Counted from the first letter of the stretch, positions 43,568-53,387 are shown. The stretch: DNA of 64,000 bases from Tridacna crocea (GCA_943736015.1 OX031070.1:24263673-24327672); one strand, 5' to 3'. Numbers and translations are program-made. The notes: a model not told the origin generated them from the sequence alone.

Positions 43568-45006
43568 TCTCACGCGAACTTGAAGATTACGCCCATTACG
43601 TTCCACTACCCCTCAACGACCAACCAGTAACTACCCACACACATGATGTGATGAACCCAAAATCATCAAATCATAAAGAAGCATATTACCTATACTTCAT
43701 TGCCGTCGTTGGAATCGTTCTTAACTGTGTTGTGGTCTTGACAATATTCTTCCGTCGGTCGATGAGGAAAATGACAAGTGGTTTCCTAATCCATGCTTGT
43801 TTTCTAGATGCTTTAAAATCAGCTTACTGCATTCCTATAGCTTCAAACCTGCTGTCACAGACAAAACCAACAGACTGCAATTTCTTTGGAGCAACTTTTG
43901 TGATAATAATTACCATTTGGGTGTTTAATCTTGTTGCCATGGTTTGCACAGAGGCCTATACATTTGGCGAACAGAACATTGGCGGAAATTCCAGTGGAAC
44001 ATTATTCTGTATTATATTTGGAGTTGTTTTGGTGTATATAGGAAGTATAATTCTTCACCTGGGGCCAACACTCATTGGGGGTCATTTTGAATTTCATCCA
44101 GAAATTGGGAGCTGTTCCTTTTTACTTGGGAAACAGACTGGTTATGTTGCTAACATCATGTGGATCATCATTACTTCTGTTGCACTTTTGGCAGTGTCAT
44201 ACTTCATTTATAAACTTTACAAAGAAATCCAACAAAATCAGCCCAATCGTGTTTCATTCTTGGTGAGGACTTCAATTACAGTTCTTGACAGCACGACACA
44301 GGCCACTTGTAACCTTAGAAAAATGATTAAAGATGCTTTACATAGAGCCAAAATGTTCATTTTAAACACGGTATTGTTTGTGTGTTGCTGGTACCCATTT
44401 TTCCTCTTAATAATAATAGATAAAAGTTTTACAGCGTCCCCAAAAATTTATCAGACGTTTGCATTTATTGCATGGTCTCATGGTGCAATACAGCCTGCAT
44501 TTTACATCCTGTTTGACAGACACTTAAACATTCTTGCACGATACATTTATTGTGATAAATACAGATATGATATTGATACTATAGCTCAACTAATGATGAA
44601 TAGACAGCGTAATATGGAACGTTCCGAACCAAATTATGCTAACAGAGATCGCAGAGAAACAAGGAATCCTTTACAAATGAATGCAAGTCCTTTACAAAGG
44701 AATGCAAGAGACCTACTTGAACCACAAGTCAGATCGGAAGCAACTGTGGATATAATTCGGGAACATCAACATGTGTGTCTTGTGCCCAACTCTTCCATTG
44801 AAGATGTTGAAAATTCAGATACAGCTGATAGTGTTGAAAATGAAGAGCGGATGGAATTAGCCAATGAAATGGCAAGAAGTTCAAATTTAGCCAATGAGAG
44901 TGTAGACTCTGCAACCAATGAGACTGTGGATAATAATTTAAATGTGAGGAGCGTCAGCAGTCAGTATTATATTGATAATACCTTTGATGATACTGATTTA
45001 CGGTGA
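43537..45006 (+). CDS. Divergent class A (rhodopsin-like) G-protein-coupled receptor, orphan
   Basis: The 489-aa ORF has seven hydrophobic segments: about residues 50-72, 81-106, 115-137, 154-180, 202-227, 272-294 and 303-326. Class A landmarks visible are N63 in TM1 (GIVLN), D91 in TM2, C114 at the top of TM3 with C193 in loop 2 (likely disulphide), CWYP at 284-287 in TM6 and P320 in TM7. The DRY position after TM3 reads TEAY (138-141) and NPxxY reads QPAFY (319-323), so coupling or activation may be unusual. N6 (NIS) is a likely N-glycosylation site. Helix 8 follows (FDRHLNILARYIYC, 326-339), then a polar tail of about 150 residues rich in Asn, Glu and Ser with NPLQMNASPLQRNA-type and LANE repeats. 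The start is the first in-frame ATG after an in-frame TGA at 43504-43506. The first poly(A) signals downstream are ATTAAA at 45879 and AATAAA at 45906. The ligand is unknown. It presumably acts in the plasma membrane. A TTAA-hp copy ends about 150 bp upstream and another begins about 260 bp downstream, but none lies inside. Confidence 0.9.
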   Translation: MSVIYNISKVVSRELEDYAHYVPLPLNDQPVTTHTHDVMNPKSSNHKEAYYLYFIAVVGIVLNCVVVLTIFFRRSMRKMTSGFLIHACFLDALKSAYCIPIASNLLSQTKPTDCNFFGATFVIIITIWVFNLVAMVCTEAYTFGEQNIGGNSSGTLFCIIFGVVLVYIGSIILHLGPTLIGGHFEFHPEIGSCSFLLGKQTGYVANIMWIIITSVALLAVSYFIYKLYKEIQQNQPNRVSFLVRTSITVLDSTTQATCNLRKMIKDALHRAKMFILNTVLFVCCWYPFFLLIIIDKSFTASPKIYQTFAFIAWSHGAIQPAFYILFDRHLNILARYIYCDKYRYDIDTIAQLMMNRQRNMERSEPNYANRDRRETRNPLQMNASPLQRNARDLLEPQVRSEATVDIIREHQHVCLVPNSSIEDVENSDTADSVENEERMELANEMARSSNLANESVDSATNETVDNNLNVRSVSSQYYIDNTFDDTDLR

Positions 45007-45041
45007 GGGTAATGACATTATTTCTTTGTTGTACTTTTCAG
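45003..45041 (+). other. Candidate 39-nt mini-intron over the receptor stop codon
   Basis: GTGAGGG at 45003 overlaps the TGA stop, and a pyrimidine-rich CTTTTCAG ends at 45041. Removing these 39 nt keeps the frame and reads a further 46 codons to TAA 45181-45183. The length is below the usual metazoan minimum, so this is only a possibility. Confidence 0.2.
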
Positions 45042-45265
45042 GGTTCAAGGTCAGGAGAAAAGTATTTTGAATGCTAGGATAATCTACAAATACACCATAC
45101 TGAATCATCATACAATATCCATCAATAACTCTGTACCAGAATTCAAAATTTCATACCTGTCCTGTGACAAAAAAAAATATTAAGATCTGAAGACAAGAAA
45201 TCAACTGTGGATCAAATACAGACAGATAAAGTTGTTTGATCCATTCAACTTACATGTACATGAAT

Positions 45266-45706
45266 TCTCCCTTTTTCATACGATCCACACTTTTAACAAC
45301 CATTACAAAAAAAGGGCATTTGAAAACAATGTTGGAAAAGGAGAAAATGCTGGTAACCACAATATGTTCTTCTCTGTCACAGACAAACTGCATTTGAGCC
45401 ACTTTTTGTTTGTCTGTTTGTTGTCTTCAAAATGCTTTTAAATTTGCTGAGTCAAAACTTTGTTCTTTTATCAAAGACTTAACCCTTTACCAAACAATCC
45501 CTGGTTTTTATGACCCTGAAATAGAAGGCTTTTGAAAACATTGTGGGAAAAGGAGAAAATGCTGGTAACCAGCATTTTCTCCTTTCCCACAATGTTTTCT
45601 ACCCTGCTGGAAACATAATTATTACAATTTTTGAGTTAGATTTATTTTGTCGCCTGCAAGTGCTTTCAATTTGGACCAGTCTAAAATTTTGTTGTTTGGC
45701 AAAGAG
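45266..45706 (+). mobile_element. Two TTAA-hp A copies head to tail
   Basis: 45266-45478 lacks part of the core. 45483-45706 is full length (CTGCTG variant). They share TTAA 45479-45482. Right site of the pair is TTCA. Confidence 0.85.
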
Positions 45707-45709
45707 TTC

Positions 45710-46077
45710 AGGATCACTAGACTGGGTCAAATGAATATCCAGCATTTAGTTTTTTCCTGCTTTGAGTCTTGATTTATTGTCCTTTATGTTGGTCTTTATT
45801 TTATCAACAGACAAATCCTTTGCAGGCAGACATACAACAACTGACAGATTTCAATCTAGATTTATACTAGATTGCTGAATTAAATTTATGGAAAATATTA
45901 GATCAAATAAAAGACAAAAAGATTGCAGTTTAGTCGCAAGTTTGACCAATTTCCAACAGACTATCATCAGCATAAATTTATTATCTGTTTTACTTTGAAA
46001 TACCCTGGTACGCACTGTCTCAAATTTGCTTACTACATAATCCAATACCAATTGAGAAAATCTGCAATCTTTTTTAA
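45710..46077. other. No gene; possible receptor 3' end
   Basis: Holds ATTAAA at 45879 and AATAAA at 45906, the first poly(A) signals after the receptor stop. No other feature. Confidence 0.35.
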
Positions 46078-46081
46078 TTAA

Positions 46082-46302
46082 CCCATTACCACACAATCCC
46101 TTCTTTTGACCCCCCTGAGAAAGAAGCCTTAAGAAAACATTGTGGGAAAAGGAGAAAATGCTGGTAACCAGCATTTTCTCCTTTTCCCACAATGTTTTCT
46201 ACCCTTCACAAAACAAATTTCAATTTTTCAGTCACTTTTATTTTGTGGCCTGCAAATGCTTTCAATTTGGACCAGGTTAAAATTTTGTCGTTTGTTAATG
46301 GG
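46082..46302 (+). mobile_element. TTAA-hp A, full length
   Basis: TTAA 46078-46081 and 46303-46306. CCCATTACCACACAATCCC start, nearly perfect core. Confidence 0.95.
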
Positions 46303-46306
46303 TTAA

Positions 46307-46527
46307 CTCATTACCAAACAACAAAATTTTAGGATTGTCCAAATGGAAAGCATTTGCAGACGACAGAATAGAAGTGACTGAAAAATTGAAATTTGTCTTG
46401 TGAAGGGTAGAAAACATTGTGGGAAAAGGAGAAAATGCTGGTTACCAGCATTTTCTCCTTTTCTCACAATGTTTTCTAAAGGCTTCTTTATCAGAGGCAT
46501 CAGAAGTAGGGATTGTGTGGTAATGGG
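46307..46527 (-). mobile_element. TTAA-hp A, full length, opposite orientation
   Basis: TTAA 46303-46306 (shared) and 46528-46531. With its neighbour it forms a 446-bp inverted pair, itself able to fold. Confidence 0.95.
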
Positions 46528-46549
46528 TTAAATATCTGTAGTCAAATTT

Positions 46550-46699
46550 GAAAGCTATACAAATAAACCAAATTTCTGACAGGCTAGAGAACATGGAGGG
46601 AATAGGAGAAAATGCTGGTTACCCGCATTTTGTCCATTTCCTTTTTTTTTTCTGTGTTGTTAAAAGTCAGGTTTGTATAGAAAGGGGTGAACACATACA

Positions 46700-46730
<31 letters not shown>

Positions 46731-46830
46731 GGGTGAAAACATTGAGGCAAATGAAAAGCTGCTTTTTATGAGCGTTTTTTTCTAAGTGCAACAATGTTTT
46801 AAAAAATGCTGTGCTGAAGGACAAAATATT
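46550..46830 (-). mobile_element. TTAA-hp A remnant and core scrap around a microsatellite
   Basis: CATGGAGGGAATAGGAGAAA to TATAGAAAGGGGTGAAC is the remnant; a degraded core follows the repeat array. Confidence 0.55.
46693..46728 (+). repeat. (CATA)n microsatellite
   Basis: About nine perfect tetranucleotide units. Confidence 0.95.
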
Positions 46831-46971
46831 TATCTGCAGGTGGTATCATACTGAGATAGAATGATACCCTGTTACATGGAATAATGGTACAAATTAAATA
46901 GCGAACATAAAAACTGAGGGAAATGTTCTTAGAGCTATATTAGTCAAGTCATTTATTACATTAGACTTTAA

Positions 46972-47192
46972 CCCTTTACCAAACAATCCCAAGTTTTTAT
47001 ATTACTGGGAAAGACTGCTTTTGAAAACACGGTAGGAAAAGGAGAAAATGCTGGTAATCAGCATTTTCTCCTTTTCCCACAATGTTTTCTATCCTTTCAT
47101 AGACAAAAAAAATTATTTGCATTACATTTGATTTGTTGTCTGCAAATGCTTTGAATTTGGCCTAGTCCAAAATTTTGTGATTTGGGAAAGGG
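46972..47192 (+). mobile_element. TTAA-hp A, full length
   Basis: TTAA 46968-46971; right site ATAA. Right end TTTGGGAAAGGG is B-like while the core is A-like. Confidence 0.85.
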
Positions 47193-47204
47193 ATAAAGCC
47201 TTTA

Positions 47205-47330
47205 TAATGTATCAGGTCATATCACAGTGGTCAGGGCACCTATACATGTGTTTCCTGGCTTTCTCACACCAGTAATGACACAGCTTTCTTTCAAAGCCAC
47301 AGATTGCTTTTCTCACAGTTTGTTAATAAG
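47205..47330 (-). mobile_element. SINE tail fragment
   Basis: GTGTTTCCTGGCTTTCTCAC is the complement of the S1-related body motif at 18117-18140. Confidence 0.6.
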
Positions 47331-47339
47331 TTGGAATTC

Positions 47340-47420
47340 AAGATAGTTGACAGAGTAAATCAGAGATAAGACTGCATATTTTGTGCAGTCTAATCTTGGT
47401 CTATAGTGTCTGCAAAAGCT
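47340..47420 (+). mobile_element. D-family hairpin fragment
   Basis: AGACTGCATATTTTGTGCAG and TCTAATCTTGGTCTATAG. Confidence 0.6.
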
Positions 47421-47554
47421 CTGTATATGTCCTTTACAGACAGGAGAGAGCGGAGAAAGAATGTGATTGACATTCATAGGAATCAAACTTGGAATGCCAG
47501 TCTTGTCAGCCAGTTATGCCACTAACAGAACAATGACTTATTAAGCTTGGGCAT

Positions 47555-47730
47555 AAATATCGGGACGTGTCAAAACATCTTTCCTGGCTAGAAATGTTTG
47601 AGGACTTAGCGTAAAAACTGAACAAAAAATATCTACAATATCCAATATTGGGACATGTCAAAACATTTTTCCTGGCTACAAATGTTTGAGGAGTTAGCCT
47701 AAAAACTGAACGAAAAGATATCTACAGCGA
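47555..47730 (+). repeat. 88-bp direct duplication
   Basis: TATCGGGACGTGTCAAAACA at 47558 and TATTGGGACATGTCAAAACA at 47646 start two similar units. Confidence 0.8.
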
Positions 47731-47771
47731 TAATTCTTTACAATGCAACCAGAAGTTATCACTACATCAAG

Positions 47772-47858
47772 ACTGGTGCCTTTAGAAAATATAGTGGAAA
47801 AAGGAGAAAATGCTGGTAGCCAATATTTTCTCCTCTTCCTGCAATGATTTCTATCATA
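47772..47858 (+). mobile_element. TTAA-hp A core fragment
   Basis: GTGGAAAAAGGAGAAAATGC against TTTTCTCCTCTTCCTGCAAT; ends at TTAA 47859-47862. Confidence 0.65.
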
Positions 47859-47862
47859 TTAA

Positions 47863-48086
47863 CCTTTTCCTAAACAAGCCCTTCTTTTTACGTGTCTGCA
47901 GTACAAGTCTTTTGAAAACACTGTGGGAAAAGGAGAAATTGCTCGTAACGAGCAATTTCTCCTTTTCCCACAGTGTTTTCTACCCATTTAGATAACTTTC
48001 TGCCTTTTTTTTTAATCAAATTTAAAATTGTTGTCTGCAAACTCTTTCAATTTCGAAGAGTCTACAATTTGTCCTTTGGGAAAGGG
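47863..48086 (+). mobile_element. TTAA-hp B, full length
   Basis: TTAA 47859-47862 and 48087-48090. Core AAATTGCTCGTAACGAGCAA is perfect, with CACTG/CAGTG stem bases. End TTTGGGAAAGGG. Confidence 0.95.
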
Positions 48087-48090
48087 TTAA

Positions 48091-48357
48091 CCATTTACCA
48101 CATGACAAAATTTTAGACTTGTCCAAACCCAAAGTATTTGCAGACTACAAATTAACCTGTTACCACACAATACCGACTTTTGACGCCCCTGGAAAAGAAG
48201 CCTTTTGAAAACATTGTGGGAACCAGCATTTTCTCCTTTTCCCACAACGTTTTCTACCCTATCAAAGAAAATTTGCACAACTTGAGCCATAATGAAATTG
48301 TCGTCTGCAAATGCTTTCGATTTGGACAAGGCTAAAATTTTGTCGTCTGGTAAAGAG
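48091..48357. mobile_element. Long-arm fragment and TTAA-hp A with half-deleted core
   Basis: 48091-48151 is a minus long-arm piece. 48156-48357 (+) follows TTAA 48152-48155, and its left stem jumps from TTGTGGG to AACCAGC. Confidence 0.8.
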
Positions 48358-48394
48358 TTAGTTGTTGCTCTAATTCTGGAGGTTGGCTTTTACA

Positions 48395-48582
48395 GTATAG
48401 GAAACTTTATGGTAATAGGAGAACCAGCATTACTTCTTTTTCCCACAATGTTTTCAAAATTCTTCTTTCTGAAGGTTTTTTAGTGTGATTAAAGACAAAT
48501 TTAGTCATTTAAACAACATTTTGATTGCCATATGAAAATGCTTTGAATTTGGACAGGTCTACATTTTGTGCTGCAGTAAAGA
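48395..48582 (+). mobile_element. TTAA-hp A, degenerate
   Basis: ATAGGAGAACCAGCATTACT and ATGAAAATGCTTTGAATTTG; end CAGTAAAGAGA. Confidence 0.55.
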
Positions 48583-48589
48583 GATAAGC

Positions 48590-48980
48590 AACAATGTCTT
48601 ATGTAACAAGCAGTATATAATATGCAGGCACATGGGAGAAATAAGAGAGAAACGAGAAAAAACCTAGAGTTATACTGTCTAGATATTTCTGCTGTGGCAT
48701 TTCCATGGCAACACTCAAAACAACTGTTGTTTTTCCGGTTTTGTTACCAAACCTTGCAATAACACATGTTTCAGATACCAAAGAAATAGTTTACTTCTTA
48801 CACAACCAACACAACATGCAATATGGAGAGCAGAAAGTTTAATAATTTTCTGAGTGCAAAGTGAAGTAGGCTTTTTTCTATGAAAATCTCATTAATGAGA
48901 ACATGCAGAAAATATCTAATTTCATTTTTTCTTTTACCAAATACATGTATAGCAAGTGCTTTATCACCAACGATATTTCT
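48590..48980. other. No gene recognised
   Basis: TACATGTA at 48942. No other feature. Confidence 0.45.
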
Positions 48981-48982
48981 TT

Positions 48983-49045
48983 TTAGCTCACCTGTCTGGT
49001 GCAACATGCTGAGGTCACATAAGTCAAATGTCCATTGTGAGGTCA
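48983..49045 (-). mobile_element. Pearl/HINE-like 3'-end fragment
   Basis: TTTTTAGCTCACCTG is the complement of the P3 end CAGGTGAGCTAAAAA. Confidence 0.5.
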
Positions 49046-49077
49046 CTAACTAGTCTGAAAACCCTCAGACCCTGAAC

Positions 49078-49165
49078 ATTACCTTTCACAGCTGAATCAG
49101 GATCAGAATGCACAGCATCTGTAGTATGATCATTAAGCTTCACACTCCACTTAGCTGAGACAGTT
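49078..49165 (+). mobile_element. D-family fragment
   Basis: ATTACCTTTCACAGCTGAAT then GGATCAGAATGCACAGCATC. Confidence 0.45.
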
Positions 49166-49192
49166 CTGAATGGGAGCAATTACCGGGGTTTT

Positions 49193-49403
49193 ATTCCTTT
49201 ATCAAACAATCCCTGGTTTTTAGACCTTGACATAGAAGCCTTTTGAAAACATTGTGTGAAAAAGAAGAAAATGCTCCTTTTCCTACAATGTTTTCTACCC
49301 TGCTGGACACACACTGCAAGTTTTGAGTTCTACATTATTTACTTTGTCAACTGCAAGTACTTTCAATCTGGACCAGTCTAAATTTTGTTGTGTGGTAAAG
49401 GGG
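49193..49403 (+). mobile_element. TTAA-hp A, CTGCTG variant, loop deleted
   Basis: Core reads GAAGAAAATGCTCCTTTTCC, lacking the centre and right inner stem. TTAA 49404-49407 at the right end. Confidence 0.8.
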
Positions 49404-49471
49404 TTAAAAAATGTCTGTGTGGTTAATTCAGTACCCTGGGGGGACCTGATTACCCCCCCAAAAATTTTTGG

Positions 49472-49655
49472 TTGATTGACTGATTGATTGTATGGTGTTT
49501 AACGCCATTTTCAACACTATTTCAGATATATCACAGCGGCCAGTGCAACTGTCCTTGCTTTCCTGGAGTCTCTTTTACCAGTACACCCAAATAATTTTCT
49601 TTCGAAGCCACTGGCTGCTTTCCCACATAACCATCATCAAAACAATGATCAAATT
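49472..49655 (-). mobile_element. SINE family S1, 5' truncated
   Basis: On the plus strand GATTGATTGTATGGTGTTTA starts its tail, then the S1 body with AAGCCACTGGCTGCTTTCCC. Head missing. Confidence 0.75.
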
Positions 49656-49665
49656 AAAGAGTTGA

Positions 49666-49882
49666 CCCTTTACTAAACAATCACTTTCATGTCTCTGTAA
49701 ATTAAGCCTTTTGAACACATTGTGGGGAAAAGGTAAAAAATGCTGGTAACCAGCATTTTCTTTCACCACAATTGTTTCTACCCTTCCAAAAACAGAGTTC
49801 ATTATTTTGAGTCGCTGTGAATTTATCATCACTTAATGCTTTGAATTTCGATTAGTCTTAAATGTTGTCGTCTGGTAGAGAT
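49666..49882 (+). mobile_element. TTAA-hp A, its end hit by another transposon
   Basis: Left site TTGA 49662-49665. Left core stem altered; the right terminus is decayed to TCTGGTAGAGAT, which is the target of the element that follows. Confidence 0.75.
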
Positions 49883-50353
49883 CATCTTCGCAAGCTAAGG
49901 ATGACGATCCACTACTTTACTCTACCCTTGGGGGATCGAGCTTGATTTCGACATAACCCCAATTTGCATTTTCATTGGTTGCAGCTAGCTCTAACTACAT
50001 GAATACATCCGTGGAAGATCTGTAATGATTTATTACCCAAAAAAAAACGAAACCATGAACAAACCATATTTACAGAAAGTTTCAGTTTGACCAATCAATT
50101 ATCAGTGGTTTAAGGCTATATACCTGCACCTGACCATGGAATGTCGAAGTAAGTTTGTGGTTATTGCTTCATGTTGAATCATTGTATTCATAAGCGGTTT
50201 GTAAAACGATATTTCATTGGCTATAAGAAATATGATATAATGGGAGATAATAAGCAGCATCCAATAGGGGGTGTATCGCAGGAATCTCGAAATCGGGCTC
50301 GATCCGCCAAGGTAAGATCCATGTAGTGATCGTGACCTTGGCTCGCGAAGATG
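49883..50353. mobile_element. Mutator-like non-autonomous element, 471 bp
   Basis: Inverted ends CATCTTCGCAAGCTAAGG and (as complement) CATCTTCGCGAGCCAAGG, similar for about 33 bp. Flanked by the 9-bp duplication GGTAGAGAT at 49874-49882 and 50354-50362. A 9-bp duplication fits MULEs; 8 bp (hAT) is also possible. Confidence 0.8.
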
Positions 50354-50362
50354 GGTAGAGAT

Positions 50363-50688
50363 ATTTTCCAATTCTAAGTGCCTATTGTTTCATTCAGTTC
50401 ATAAGTTATTGCTGCACTTACACACTTAATTATATCGTTATCAGACCTTCCAGAAAGATTGACAGGAATACATGCTTTGATGCAAGAGATCCATGATAAT
50501 TGCACCGAATGATTCGTTGAAAAATATCAATCAGACAATGAACCCTCATTTTGATAATCTGATTTTACTCAGTGCACAAGAAACTGATAGTGAAGTGTGA
50601 AGGGGTATTTCTGAAAAATGCATGTTTGCTATGTAACAGATTTTTTCGTCATAGCTGAATGTGCTAGCTTTTGACCTACTTTTGATTG
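50363..50688. other. No gene recognised
   Basis: No supported feature. Confidence 0.45.
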
Positions 50689-50689
50689 T

Positions 50690-50897
50690 TACACAAAATG
50701 AATTACGGTAACGACCCTGAGAAAGAAAGCCTTTGAAAACATTGTGGGAAAAGGAGAAAATGCTGGTAATCATCATTTTCTCCTTTTCCCACGATGTTTT
50801 CTACCCTTTCCAAATCAAATTTCAATTTTTGATTCACATTTATCTTGTTGTCTGCAAATGCTTTCAATTTGGACATATTTTGTCGTTTGGTAAAGAG
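50690..50897 (+). mobile_element. TTAA-hp A, left end eroded
   Basis: AACGACCCTGAGAAAGAAAG; core GCTGGTAATCATC. TTAA 50898-50901 is shared with the D copy. Confidence 0.8.
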
Positions 50898-50901
50898 TTA
50901 A

Positions 50902-51045
50902 CTCTTACAGTATCTTTGACAACACATGAAGCTTCTGGGGCCAGTATAGATCAGGATTAGACTGCAAGGAACCCCTGCCTGATCTGTCTAACCAGTGATC
51001 TATAATGTCAACCACTTTATTTCAGATTACAACAGAACTTTCTCT
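50902..51045 (+). mobile_element. D-family element, 144 bp between TTAA sites
   Basis: TTAA 50898-50901 and 51046-51049. Starts CTCTTACAGTATCTTTGACA; hairpin half ATCAGGATTAGACTGCA. Confidence 0.65.
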
Positions 51046-51049
51046 TTAA

Positions 51050-51271
51050 CTCTTTATACCAAACGACAAAACTGTAGACTTGTTCAAATCGAAAGCAATT
51101 GCAGACGACAAAATAAATTTGGGTCAAGAATTGAAATTTGTTTTGAGAAGGGTTAAAAACACTGTGGGAAAAAGAGAAAATGCTGGTTACCAGCATTTTC
51201 TCCTTTTCCTACAATGTTTTCAAAAGGCTTCTTTCTCAGGGTCGTTAAAAGTCGGAACTGTGTGGTAAAGA
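51050..51271 (-). mobile_element. TTAA-hp A, full length
   Basis: TTAA 51046-51049; right site TGAA. Core with CACTGTGGG on one side and ACAATG on the other, so one stem pair is mismatched. Confidence 0.85.
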
Positions 51272-51432
51272 GTGAAACTGTACGTTTAGAAAGTGTTTGA
51301 GAAAGAGTAGACACAGCCTACCGAACTTGCAGCAACAAAATGGCTGCTTCAAATCCCTAGCTCTGCAAATTTCTGTCAGACAATTGATGATGGTCATTAT
51401 AAAAAAGTTAATGCCTCTCTCATCACTATTAA

Positions 51433-51650
51433 CCCCTTACCAAACGACAAAATTTTTGGCTTGTCCAATTGATAGCACTTGCAGACGACAAAATAAACAT
51501 AACTCAAAAATTGAAATTTGTTTCCAGCTGGGTAGAAAACATTGTAGGAAAAGGAGAAAATGCTGGTAACCAGCATTTTCTCTTTTCCACAATGTTTTCA
51601 AAAGACTTCTATCTCAGGGTCGTAAAAACCTGGGATTGTTTGGTAAAGGG
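51433..51650 (-). mobile_element. TTAA-hp A, full length
   Basis: TTAA 51429-51432; ends CCCCTTACCAAACGAC and TTTGGTAAAGGGG. Right stem lost two bases (TCTCTTTTCCAC). Confidence 0.9.
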
Positions 51651-51654
51651 GTAA

Positions 51655-51800
51655 TTGTTCCAACTATGGTTATGTGAGAAAGCAGCTTGTGGCTTGGGGC
51701 AACATCCTGCAAACCACCGGTAAAAGACTTCAGGAAAGCATAAATAAGTGCACTTCCTGCTGTGATATAAGTAAATTAATTTTCTAAACGGCATTCAGCA
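51655..51800 (+). mobile_element. SINE family S1, 3' part
   Basis: ATGTGAGAAAGCAGCTTGTG to CGGCATTCAGCACTA. Confidence 0.55.
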
Positions 51801-51803
51801 CTA

Positions 51804-52433
51804 ATCTTTACCACATGATACAATTCTAAACTTGTCCAAAATGGAAGTATTTGTTGATGATAAATAAAAGGTAGCTCAAATGTTGGAACTTGTGGGAAAA
51901 GAAGAAAAGGCTGAATTCTAACAATGTGTCAAAAAGGTTCCCCTTTCTCAGGGTCTTTAAAATTCAGTATTATTTGGTTAAGAGTTGATCCTTTACCAGA
52001 CAATCCCTTGTTTTCACGGTCCTGGTAAAGACGGCTTTAGAAAACATTGTGGGAAACGGAGAAAATGCTGGTTATCAGCGTTTTCTCCTTTTCCAACAAT
52101 GTTTTCTATGCTATCAGAAAACTCAAGTTCATTTTCAAAAAATTGAATCTATTATCTGTAGATGTGTCTGAAACAGAAAGAGTCCAAAATTTGATGTTTT
52201 GGAAATAATTAACTTATTACCAAATGACAAAATATTGGACTGGTCCAAATTATGAGCATTTGTAGACGACAAAATAAAAGTGACTGAAATTTTAATTTTT
52301 TTTTTTGTGAAGGGTAGAAAACATTGTGGGAAAAGGAGAAAATGCTGGTTACCAGCATTTTCTCGTTTTCCTACATTGTTTTGTAAAGGCGTCTTTCTCA
52401 GGGTCATCAAAAGTAGGGATTGTGTTGTAAACG
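51804..52433. mobile_element. Three TTAA-hp A copies in a row (-, +, -)
   Basis: 51804-51984 (no left core), 51989-52208 and 52213-52433 are joined at single sites TTGA 51985-51988 and TTAA 52209-52212. The last copy breaks at its right terminus into a pearl end. Confidence 0.85.
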
Positions 52434-52505
52434 GACGGACGGACGCACAACGGACACAACACCATGACAATAGCTCGCTAGCCTTTTGCCAGTGGAGCTA
52501 AAAAA
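52434..52505 (+). mobile_element. Solo pearl/HINE-like 3' end
   Basis: CGGACGGACGGACGCACAAC microsatellite, then hairpin TAGCTC...GAGCTA followed by AAAAAA. Body and 5' end missing. Confidence 0.7.
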
Positions 52506-52862
52506 GTGCAGAAAAGGGAGAAATGCTGGTTACCAGTATTTTCTCCCTTTCCCACATGTATTCAAAAGCTTTCTTTCTCAGGGCCATTAAAACACAGGAT
52601 TGTGTGTTATAAGGTTAACCATTCACTGCATGACAAAGAATGTTTACTCTTTACCACATAATCCCGACTTTTACCGACGCTGAAAAGAAAGCCTTTGAAA
52701 ACATTGTGGGAAAAGGATAAAATGCTGGTGACCAGCATTTTCTCCTTTTCCCATAAAGTTGTCTACCCTTTCCTAATAAAATTTCAATTTTTGATTTACA
52801 TGTATTTTGTCATCTGCAAATGCTTTCAATATGGGCTAGTCCAAAATTTTGTCATTTGTAAA
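52503..52862. mobile_element. Composite of two TTAA-hp copies, copy 1
   Basis: A truncated minus copy (52506-52612), a spacer CCATTCACTGCATGACAAAG, and a plus copy (52637-52862). The same arrangement and spacer recur at 62290-62651. Confidence 0.85.
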
Positions 52863-52864
52863 TG

Positions 52865-53385
52865 TTTAGGTTCAGATCAGACTATACAGAACCTTTCGTT
52901 CCTATTGAAAGACAGACAGGACTCTGAAATCCTCATTATTTTTGTTTCTCAGGGAAAACTGTTCCCTGTCTAGTGTATAAAGAATCATGTTTAGTTTAGC
53001 ACTGTTGCACTACTTACAGACAACTGTCAAGGTAGCAATTTTTTACATTTTGCCAATTTGTTTCTCGCTATGTGAATTCCTCCCACACAACTACCTGCCA
53101 TTTTTTTGTACTATCATATTCCGTTGCTATAATATTGTATCTATTAGTGTATATGAATGAAGATACAGTTGATCTGCATTGAGCTATTGATAATAGATGT
53201 TTTTTTTGAAAAATTGATTTACAATGCATTGGTGTTGTTCACTCTATTATAAATGCATTATGTCTCTGAGGGAAAAAAAAAGCTCATTAAATGCAACGAA
53301 CACTAAAACTGCATTTAGATAGCAGCACTGGAGACATTTTTATCTGAAATAGGCCAGTACTTTTTTCAACTTTACCCATAAACAG
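52865..53385. other. No gene recognised
   Basis: No supported feature. Confidence 0.45.
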
Positions 53386-53387
53386 AG

